A stretch of DNA of 64,000 nucleotides from Bacteroidota bacterium (GTDB taxonomy: Bacteria > Bacteroidota > Bacteroidia > 2-12-FULL-35-15): NCBI GenBank assembly GCA_947449315.1, contig CANFRC010000004.1, positions 124,001-188,000 on the forward strand, in the 5' to 3' direction. This document shows positions 11,084-18,581 of this stretch, in pieces. Every line of letters starts with the position of its first letter. Position 1 is the first letter of the stretch. A program made the position numbers and the translations under genes. The notes beneath the pieces are model-generated. The model was given only the letters and a program-made list of their open reading frames with translations. It ran no database searches and was not told where the DNA came from.

Positions 11084-12675
11084 TGAGTAATAAGCCAAAC
11101 CGACAATTTTTTTTGATTTGCCTTTCAATCTTTTTTTTGATCGATACAAGCGTGTTTTCTCAACAGACCAATTGTACATTGAATCGCGATTACCTCTGGG
11201 GTTTTGATAATTACTTCAATAATAAAGATCAGTCCTTACAAACGTTTATAAAACCCTATCGTTCTGCTGATATGAATCTGATCACGGACGCTGCCTTCTT
11301 CTTTCTAAGGTCTTCAAGGAAAAGGCAACTCGAAGAGAAAGACAAGAAGTATAAAAATCTCTTAGAAGTAGCGCCATTGTTAGAGGCAAAGATAGGTTAC
11401 GAATCAGGTTCTTCTTCCCGTCTGTTCAATGATCTGGCAATTGGAGGAAATTTGGTTTTGAAGCTGGGCACTAAATTCGGATTCAATTTGAAAGCCTATG
11501 GTGGCCAAGCCACTTTTTCTAGTTATACCGATTCTGTCATTAAACAAACCAGAATGATCCCTGGAATAGGATATGCCTATTTATCCAAGTATGATTCCTT
11601 GAATCCGCAGTATTCCTATCAATACTTTTCTGGTTATGCATCGTTTTCTCCAAACAAGATCTTTAACTTTCAGCTGGGCCGTGACAAACATTTCTGGGGC
11701 GATGGCTATCGTTCTTTGTTTTTATCGGATGTTGCCGCACCGTATCCTTTTTTAAAGATCACGACCAACATTTGGCATCTCACCTATGTGAATTTATATG
11801 CCATCCTAAAAGATGCAACCAATTCATCTGGATTTAAAAAAGACTGGACAAACAAATATGCTACTTTTCATTACTTAGGATGGAACGCCACCAAACGGAT
11901 AAATATCGGATTGTTTGAATCTGTTGTTTGGCAAGGAAAAGACAGCAGCAGATACAGAGGATATGATATCAATTATTTAAATCCAGTTTTATTTTTCCGT
12001 CCTACAGAATATTCCTTAGGCTCAAGCGATAACTCGTTTATCGGGTTTAGTTTTAAATTAAAATTATTTACAAAGCAGCAGTTGTATGGTCAGCTGTTGC
12101 TGGATGAATTTTTATTCAGTGAAGTAAAGGCACACAATGGATGGTGGGGAAACAAACAAGCCTTCCAAACAGGATTTAAGAGTTTCGATCTGTTTAAAGT
12201 GAAGAAACTAAATTTCCAGACGGAGTTTAATTATGTTCGACCGTATACCTATTCTCACGGAAGTGTGCAGCAGAATTATGGTCATATGAATCAACCGCTA
12301 GCACATCCGCTCGGCGCTAATTTTATGGAGTCGGCATCATTTATTAATTATACCTATAAGCGGTTTTTTCTGGAAGCAAAATGTGTGTATGCAATTTATG
12401 GTGGCGATAGCTCTACATCGGATTATGGAAAAAATATTTTTATTTCCTATGCCAACCGTCCGAATGAATATGGTAATTATACGGGACAAGGTTATCAATC
12501 ACAATTAGTAACAGCCTCTTTGCGTGTTGCGTATATTTTAGATACACCCATGCATTTAAAAGTAGAATTGGGTTTTGCGGATAGGGTACTCACAACTTCT
12601 TATGCGACAGCGCATACACCTTATATTTTCTTTGGGATCAAAACCGATCTTTGCAATTTGTATGATGATTTCTAG
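11080..12675 (+). CDS. Outer-membrane beta-barrel protein, Wzi/RemB-like (paralogue of 8295..9968)
   Basis: SPNKIFNFQLGRDKHFWGDGYRSLFLSD, NQPLAHPLGANFMES; signal peptide. Confidence 0.7.
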   Translation: MMSNKPNRQFFLICLSIFFLIDTSVFSQQTNCTLNRDYLWGFDNYFNNKDQSLQTFIKPYRSADMNLITDAAFFFLRSSRKRQLEEKDKKYKNLLEVAPLLEAKIGYESGSSSRLFNDLAIGGNLVLKLGTKFGFNLKAYGGQATFSSYTDSVIKQTRMIPGIGYAYLSKYDSLNPQYSYQYFSGYASFSPNKIFNFQLGRDKHFWGDGYRSLFLSDVAAPYPFLKITTNIWHLTYVNLYAILKDATNSSGFKKDWTNKYATFHYLGWNATKRINIGLFESVVWQGKDSSRYRGYDINYLNPVLFFRPTEYSLGSSDNSFIGFSFKLKLFTKQQLYGQLLLDEFLFSEVKAHNGWWGNKQAFQTGFKSFDLFKVKKLNFQTEFNYVRPYTYSHGSVQQNYGHMNQPLAHPLGANFMESASFINYTYKRFFLEAKCVYAIYGGDSSTSDYGKNIFISYANRPNEYGNYTGQGYQSQLVTASLRVAYILDTPMHLKVELGFADRVLTTSYATAHTPYIFFGIKTDLCNLYDDF

Positions 12676-12811
12676 AAAATTTCAGTCGAATGCCCTTAAT
12701 GTATCGTACTTCATCCTTCATAATTTAGAAATAGTCTAAATTCTTACTTTTACCTTTCCAGTTCCCATAAAAATTGGTAAAATTGCATTCGCTTTTACAA
12801 AGCATTAAAAA

Positions 12812-13729
12812 TTGGTATCAGAAAACTTAAATACGGCTGAAAAACCTGCTCCATCTATGAGTAAGATCCGCGATTATGCTCAATTTATGAAGCTTCGTCT
12901 AACTTCATTGGTGGTGATGTCAGCTGCTTTTAGTTTTGTAATCGGTTCCCGAGTTGACGGAACAGTTGCTTTCAGTTGGTCAAAAATGTTTCTTCTTATT
13001 CTTGGTGGTTTTCTGGTAACCGGTTCTTCCAATGGGTTCAATCAGATCATCGAAAAGAATCTGGATAAATTGATGCACCGTACGCAAAATCGTCCGCTTC
13101 CCAAAGACAGGATGGGTTTTAATGAATCCTTAATTTTTGCTACGATAATGGGAATTGTAGGTGTTTTGATCCTTTGGATCTATATGAACCCTATGTCTGG
13201 CATATTGGGCTTTTCCGCATTAATACTTTATACCGTAATTTATACACCTTTAAAACGGATCACCCCGTTTGCTGTATTTGTAGGCGCTTTCCCAGGAGCA
13301 ATTCCGCCATTGTTGGGGTTTGTGGCAGCAAGTTCAGGGTTTGGCTCTATTTCTCCTGAAGCTTGGATCTTATTTGCAGTTCAGTTCATGTGGCAATTTC
13401 CTCACTTTTGGGCAATCGCATGGGTGCTGGATGATGATTATAAAAAAGCAGGTTTCCGAATGCTTCCTTCTTTGGGTGGAAGAAACAAGAGCAGCGCCTT
13501 TCAGGTGTTGGTATATACCATTTTTCTAGTTCCTATCAGTTTGTTTCCTGTGATATACGGGATGTCCGGAATTGTATCTGCAATTATCATTACCATCTGC
13601 GGAGGATTTTTTTGTTATCAGGCATATAATTTATATAAAGAATGTACAGTTGAAGCAGCCAGAAAGTTGATGTTTGGCTCATTTTTTTATTTGCCGATTG
13701 TGCAGATAGCAGTTATGGTGGGATATTAA
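12812..13729 (+). CDS. cyoE: Protoheme IX farnesyltransferase
   Basis: UbiA-family multi-TM; GSSNGFNQIIEKNLDKLMHRTQNRPLP, QFMWQFPHFWAIAW. TTG start; ATG 12857 is an alternative. Confidence 0.94.
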   Translation: MVSENLNTAEKPAPSMSKIRDYAQFMKLRLTSLVVMSAAFSFVIGSRVDGTVAFSWSKMFLLILGGFLVTGSSNGFNQIIEKNLDKLMHRTQNRPLPKDRMGFNESLIFATIMGIVGVLILWIYMNPMSGILGFSALILYTVIYTPLKRITPFAVFVGAFPGAIPPLLGFVAASSGFGSISPEAWILFAVQFMWQFPHFWAIAWVLDDDYKKAGFRMLPSLGGRNKSSAFQVLVYTIFLVPISLFPVIYGMSGIVSAIIITICGGFFCYQAYNLYKECTVEAARKLMFGSFFYLPIVQIAVMVGY

Positions 13730-13751
13730 TAAATATAGAAATTTTTAAAAA

Positions 13752-14339
13752 ATGGAAGAAACATTAACGTATTCGGAAGAACAACGCCAGATCAAGGAAA
13801 AGGTCGCTAAACCGATGCTTTGGCTGGGGATGATTAGTATGGTGATGATCTTTGCTGCTTTGACCAGCGCCTATGTGGTAAGGATGGAAAAAGGGGATTG
13901 GCTGCAGTTTCAGCTGCCACAAATGTTCTATATCAGCACCGCTGTGATCATTTTGAGCAGTGTTACCATGAATTGGGCAGTAGCATCGGCTAAAAAGAAT
14001 GATTTTAAAAACGTAAAACTGGCATCCATCATTACTTTGGGACTAGGAGTTGCATTTATTGTATTTCAGTTCAAAGCTTGGGATGTTTTGGTCGATCAAA
14101 AGATCTTTTTTGCAGGAAAATATAGCAATGCAGCAGGGTCATTTTTATATGCTTTAACAGGATTGCATTTGGCCCATTTGGCTGGCGGTATCATTGCGTT
14201 GATGGTTGTTTCGGTTAAAGCACTTGGAAAGCGATATAATTCCGAAAATATGCTTGGATTAAGGCTTTGCGCTATATTTTGGCATTTTTTAGATGCCTTA
14301 TGGATATATTTGTTTTTATTTTTATTATTTGTCCGTTGA
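13752..14339 (+). CDS. Cytochrome c oxidase subunit III (first copy)
   Basis: Five TM segments; FLYALTGLHLAHLAGGI, FWHFLDALWIYLF. Confidence 0.9.
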   Translation: MEETLTYSEEQRQIKEKVAKPMLWLGMISMVMIFAALTSAYVVRMEKGDWLQFQLPQMFYISTAVIILSSVTMNWAVASAKKNDFKNVKLASIITLGLGVAFIVFQFKAWDVLVDQKIFFAGKYSNAAGSFLYALTGLHLAHLAGGIIALMVVSVKALGKRYNSENMLGLRLCAIFWHFLDALWIYLFLFLLFVR

Positions 14340-14407
14340 AAATTAACGGAATATTTTGCATATTAGCACCCGAATATTAGTTCTAAATTTTTAATTATTC
14401 AAAAAGT

Positions 14408-15139
14408 ATGTCAAGTCACGCAGTAACAGAAACAGATTCAGAATCAGGCTCAGCTTGGAGTGGTGGTAAATCACCTTTTGGCGTTAGTTACGGAAAGCTT
14501 TTTATGTGGTTTTTCCTTGTATCCGATGCATTAACATTCTCAGGATTATTATGTGCATATGGGTTTATGCGTCATAAACACCCAGAAGTATGGCCTAATC
14601 CAGGCGATGTGTTTACGCACTTTCCGTTTTATCATGGACACATTCCTTTGGCATATGTAGGTTTAATGACGCTTATCCTCATTATGTCTTCCGTTACGAT
14701 GGTATTGGCTGTGGAGGCAGGTCACCGAAACGATAGAAAGAAAGTGACCATGTGGATGTTCTTTACCATCATTGGCGGAGCAATGTTCGTTGGTTCTCAG
14801 GCTTGGGAGTGGTATCACTTCATTATCGGAACTGATCATGGTGCTGTTCGTAGTGTTTTTGAAGACGGACATTGGATTCAAAAAACGATCTATGGTGCAA
14901 ATATGACTGTTAACGAATACGGATTACCTGTATTTGCGAACTTCTTTTTCTTTATCACGGGTTTCCATGGTTTCCACGTATTCTCAGGGGTAATCATCAA
15001 TTTGGTTATTTTCATTAATGTATTGAAAGGGACTTATGAAAAAAGAGGTCATTATGAAATGATCGAAAAAGTTGGTTTATACTGGCACTTTGTGGATTTG
15101 GTTTGGGTATTCGTATTTACCTTTTTCTACCTATTGTAA
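14408..15139 (+). CDS. Cytochrome c oxidase subunit III (second copy)
   Basis: FFFITGFHGFHVFSGVI, YWHFVDLVWVFVF. Confidence 0.93.
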   Translation: MSSHAVTETDSESGSAWSGGKSPFGVSYGKLFMWFFLVSDALTFSGLLCAYGFMRHKHPEVWPNPGDVFTHFPFYHGHIPLAYVGLMTLILIMSSVTMVLAVEAGHRNDRKKVTMWMFFTIIGGAMFVGSQAWEWYHFIIGTDHGAVRSVFEDGHWIQKTIYGANMTVNEYGLPVFANFFFFITGFHGFHVFSGVIINLVIFINVLKGTYEKRGHYEMIEKVGLYWHFVDLVWVFVFTFFYLL

Positions 15140-15194
15140 TAGTGTTATTTATCAGTAAAGAATTAAAGTATTAAGTAAATAAAATAGATTTCAT

Positions 15195-15695
15195 ATGTCA
15201 GAATTTCACGATGATTACCCACAGTATGAGTTTATGGCTCATCACAGCGAAGAAGAAGGAAAAATAAAACGCAGAAAACTTTGGAATGTTTTCTGGATAA
15301 TGTTGGCTGTAACAATTATTGAGCTTATCATTGGTTCAAATGCCATGAAATGGGGATTGCTAAATCCAGATAGAACTTCAAGTGTTGTCCTTAAAGTAAT
15401 TTTCATTGGTTTAACGATTGGTAAAGCATTTTTCATCGTCATGAGCTTTATGCATTTAGGTGATGAAAAGAAAATAATGAAATATTCAATCCTTGTTCCT
15501 TACACCATCTTTATCCTTTATTTAATTTACATCATTGTAGCCGAGGCAAACTACAGTAAAGTAAATAAGCACAAAATGGATTCGTTGATCGTGAATCAGA
15601 AGATTAAACTGAATGAAGATGCTATCTCAGGTAAACATGAGCACGCGGAACCGGAAGGCGAAACAGCAGCTCCAGCATCAGAAGAGAAACACTAG
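15195..15695 (+). CDS. Cytochrome c oxidase subunit IV-like (prokaryotic CtaF type)
   Basis: Small 3-TM protein after two COX III genes; KAFFIVMSFMHLGDEKK. Confidence 0.85.
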   Translation: MSEFHDDYPQYEFMAHHSEEEGKIKRRKLWNVFWIMLAVTIIELIIGSNAMKWGLLNPDRTSSVVLKVIFIGLTIGKAFFIVMSFMHLGDEKKIMKYSILVPYTIFILYLIYIIVAEANYSKVNKHKMDSLIVNQKIKLNEDAISGKHEHAEPEGETAAPASEEKH

Positions 15696-15721
15696 CGCTA
15701 TCTTTATTATATAAAATATTA

Positions 15722-15752
15722 ATGGCCCCGCAATTGTGCGGGGCCATTTTTG
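15722..15752 (+). terminator. Rho-independent terminator
   Basis: 11-bp stem ATGGCCCCGCA / TGCGGGGCCAT then TTTTTG. Confidence 0.9.
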
Positions 15753-15789
15753 TTTGTACTTTTGTGATCATAATCTTAATTTTTTCGCT

Positions 15790-16470
15790 GTGAAAAAGAA
15801 ATTGATCATCTTACTCTTTTTATTGACGTTCCCTTCCGTTCTATACGTGATTCTTTCTGTTGGTAAAACCAATTTTATTCATCTGCAATATTTTGGTGAA
15901 AAGGAATTGGCAGCCAATGGAAAAGATACAGTTTATCATTCGGTTGCACCTTTTAAATTCATCAACCAGGATGGAATTTATGTGACGGATAAAAACTACG
16001 AAGGAAAAATATATGTTGCCGATTATTTTTTTTCTACCTGCAAAAGTATTTGTCCGAAGATGGCAAATGAGTTACAACGTGTTCAGGAAAAATTTCAATA
16101 TACAAAAGGCCTTGTGCAGATATTATCGCATACTGTTAATCCCGAGAACGATTCTGTTCCTGTGTTAAAGTCGTATTCGGAAATGGTGCATGCCGATACC
16201 AAGATGTGGAATTTTGTGACAGGCGATAAAAAGGAATTGTATGATATGGCTCGTTACAGTTATTTAGTGAATGCAATGCAAGGCGATGGCGGTAAGGATG
16301 ATTTTATTCATAGTGAACTGTTTGTGCTGGTTGATAAAGAAAAACATATTAGAGGAATTTATGATGGAACCAATATCAAAGAAGTGAATAATTTGTTGGA
16401 TGATATCAAAGTATTGATGGCAGAATATATTATCAAAGAAAATAAAAACAAAAAACACGAACAGGAGTAA
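15790..16470 (+). CDS. SCO1/SenC family copper chaperone
   Basis: Thioredoxin fold with CKSICPKM metal site. GTG start at 15790; the listed start at 15736 lies inside the terminator. Confidence 0.9.
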   Translation: MKKKLIILLFLLTFPSVLYVILSVGKTNFIHLQYFGEKELAANGKDTVYHSVAPFKFINQDGIYVTDKNYEGKIYVADYFFSTCKSICPKMANELQRVQEKFQYTKGLVQILSHTVNPENDSVPVLKSYSEMVHADTKMWNFVTGDKKELYDMARYSYLVNAMQGDGGKDDFIHSELFVLVDKEKHIRGIYDGTNIKEVNNLLDDIKVLMAEYIIKENKNKKHEQE

Positions 16471-16499
16471 CTTAATTTTAATTTATAAATAAATAGAAT

Positions 16500-17048
16500 A
16501 TGAGCGATAAATTAGTTTTCAGAATTGTAATGGGTGTTTCCATTTTTGTTTTCATTGCGGTGGTAGTGCTTAATAAAAAAATACTACCTGTTCCTGAAAG
16601 CATTCCTTCTTTTGTCTACAAGCTTCCGAAGCTGAATGCCATGCTGAACGGTACCTGCAGTTTGTTATTGCTGTTATCTTTATACATGATCAAACAAAAA
16701 AATATTACAGCCCATAAAAAACTAAATATCATCACCTTTATTCTGTCTTCTGTTTTTCTTTTGTCGTACATCACGTATCATTGGTTAGCAATGGAGACAA
16801 CTTATCCGGAAGGACCATTAAGAGCTACGTATTTGATAATTCTTGTCAGTCATATCGTGTTAGCAGCACTCGTATTGCCTCTGGTATTGTTGTCGTTTTA
16901 TTACGGATTGAAAACACAAGCATCGAACGGACATGTATATTATCAGAAGCATAAGCGATTAACACGCTGGAGTTTCCCGATTTGGTTATATGTTACCATT
17001 ACAGGAGTGATCGTGTATGTAATGATTTCTCCTTATTATTCGTTTTAA
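16500..17048 (+). CDS. DUF420 family membrane protein
   Basis: Multi-TM with LSYITYHW and SHIVLAALVLPLVLLSFYYGL, HKRLTRWSFPIWLYVTITGVIVY; follows the SCO gene. Confidence 0.85.
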   Translation: MSDKLVFRIVMGVSIFVFIAVVVLNKKILPVPESIPSFVYKLPKLNAMLNGTCSLLLLLSLYMIKQKNITAHKKLNIITFILSSVFLLSYITYHWLAMETTYPEGPLRATYLIILVSHIVLAALVLPLVLLSFYYGLKTQASNGHVYYQKHKRLTRWSFPIWLYVTITGVIVYVMISPYYSF

Positions 17049-17067
17049 TTGTAATTTGTAATCAGAA

Positions 17068-17349
17068 ATGAATCGCAAGAATATCGCAACGTTTTTAATG
17101 GTAAGCATTTTATTGTTGGGCAACAATGCCTATACATTTGCTCAATGCGCCATGTGTAAAACATCGGTAGAAAGCGATCTGCAAAATGGAGGATCAATAG
17201 GAAGAGGTCTCAATACCGGGATCCTTTACCTCATGGCAATTCCTTATGTTATATTAATGGTAGGCGGATATTTCTTTTTTAAGAAACCAATCGATGCAAA
17301 AATAAAGGCGTGGAAAGAAAAACGTTTCCCTTCTAAACAGTCGAATTAG
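17068..17349 (+). CDS. Small exported/membrane CxxC protein at the end of the oxidase cluster
   Basis: Signal peptide then AQCAMCKTSVES and one TM segment. Confidence 0.6.
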   Translation: MNRKNIATFLMVSILLLGNNAYTFAQCAMCKTSVESDLQNGGSIGRGLNTGILYLMAIPYVILMVGGYFFFKKPIDAKIKAWKEKRFPSKQSN

Positions 17350-17540
17350 TTTTGTTAAGAATCATTCTCGATTTTAACTACATACTTCAGAGGAAGTAAA
17401 TACGACCAGCAGCTCATAAAAAAGTATAGTAACTTAATAATAGAAAAGCCAGCTATTAAATTGTTTTGCCATTCGTTGTAATTTTATTTGCGCCTCCCCA
17501 CTATTGATTATTACTATGTTTTCTGTTTCCAAAAAGTTCT

Positions 17541-17548
17541 TATATTTG
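17541..17548 (+). promoter_or_regulatory. Putative -7 element (TATATTTG) of the SAM-riboswitch transcript
   Basis: Exact TAnnTTTG match just upstream of the riboswitch. Confidence 0.5.
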
Positions 17549-17565
17549 TACTAGTTCTTTATACA

Positions 17566-17691
17566 CTTATCAAGAAAGGTGGAGGGATAACGCCCTATGA
17601 AACCTTGACAACCCATTTTAATTATTAATTAGAAGAAGGTGTAAACTCGTTTCTATCTCCCGACTTTGCTCGTGAAGAAAGAATAGATAAG
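17566..17691 (+). promoter_or_regulatory. SAM-I (S-box) riboswitch
   Basis: CTTATCAAGAAAGGTGGAGGGATAACGCCCTATGAAACCTTGACAACC matches the S-box core; closing P1 CTTATC (17566-17571) / GATAAG (17686-17691); upstream of metH operon. Confidence 0.93.
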
Positions 17692-17731
17692 TCAGAGTAA
17701 TTATTTGAAAAAACATTAAATCAAAATAACC

Positions 17732-17768
17732 AACTCCTCTGACTGTAAAAAGTGAGAGGAGTTTTTTT
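17732..17768 (+). terminator. Riboswitch-controlled intrinsic terminator
   Basis: AACTCCTCT (17732-17740) / AGAGGAGTT (17755-17763) and T-tract to 17768. Confidence 0.9.
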
Positions 17769-18575
17769 ATGGATACACTGAAGCGAATAAATAGCCTTTT
17801 AGAAAACGACATCACGAATCGTCCGAATTATCCGCACGCGTTGATCACGTTTTTGAAAAAAGAGAGAATCCTGAAACCAAGAATGGTGATTGCAGATATT
17901 GGCTCCGGAACGGGTCAATCGGCAGAATTATTTTTGAAAGAAGGAAACCTGGTATACGGGATAGAACCGAACAAAGAAATGCGAGAAGCGGGAGAACGTT
18001 TACTAAAAGCGTATCCTAATTTTAAAAGTATAGAAGCTACAGCAGAGTATACTACTTTAGAAAATGAGTGTGTCGACCTGATCATTGCCGGACAGGCATT
18101 TCATTGGTACGATCAAGAAAAATGTAAACAAGAATTTAAAAGGATATTGAAGAGGAATGCTAGCTTATCGGATAGGCAAGCCTGCCTGCCGGATAGGCAG
18201 GTTGTATTAATCTCGAACAACAGAAGAACAGAAAGCACTCCATTTTTACAAGCGTATGAAGATTTCACAAAAATGTTTGCAACAGATTATTTACCAGTCA
18301 ACCATAAAAATATGGATGGAATATTAAACGACTTTTTTGAGAGCGGCTATAAAATCAAATCGTTTTTATATGAACAACAATTTGATCTGGGAGGGTTGAA
18401 AAGCCTCGTCCAGTCATCCTCTTATATGCCAGCTGAAGGCCATAAGGATTTTGATTTTATGATGAGTGTTCTCAAGAAAATTTTCACCCGATTTCAGAAT
18501 CAACACAACTTGTTGGACAAAAAAGGAGAAGTGAAACTTGAATATGATACAAACATTTATTACGGAAAACTATAA
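17769..18575 (+). CDS. Class I SAM-dependent methyltransferase containing an in-frame repeat insertion
   Basis: ADIGSGTGQSAELFL motif I, VDLIIAGQAFHWYD; RNASLSDRQACLPDRQ interrupts the expected ILKPGG-VVLI region. Confidence 0.88.
   Translation: MDTLKRINSLLENDITNRPNYPHALITFLKKERILKPRMVIADIGSGTGQSAELFLKEGNLVYGIEPNKEMREAGERLLKAYPNFKSIEATAEYTTLENECVDLIIAGQAFHWYDQEKCKQEFKRILKRNASLSDRQACLPDRQVVLISNNRRTESTPFLQAYEDFTKMFATDYLPVNHKNMDGILNDFFESGYKIKSFLYEQQFDLGGLKSLVQSSSYMPAEGHKDFDFMMSVLKKIFTRFQNQHNLLDKKGEVKLEYDTNIYYGKL
18159..18201 (+). repeat. GC-rich palindromic repeat inside the methyltransferase CDS
   Basis: GCTAGCTTATCGGATAGGCAAGCCTGCCTGCCGGATAGGCAGG; stem CCTGCC (18185-18190) / GGCAGG (18196-18201); internal direct repeat CGGATAGGCA. 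Confidence 0.8.
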
Positions 18576-18581
18576 ACAAAT

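Noticed and set aside
13752-15139. Duplicate COX III genes as a novel duplication
   Set aside because: Tandem subunit III-type genes are common in Bacteroidetes oxidase clusters.
15736-15789. Upstream extension of the SCO gene (MRGHFCLYFCDHNLNFFA)
   Set aside because: It begins inside a strong intrinsic terminator; the hydrophobic signal sequence begins at GTG 15790.
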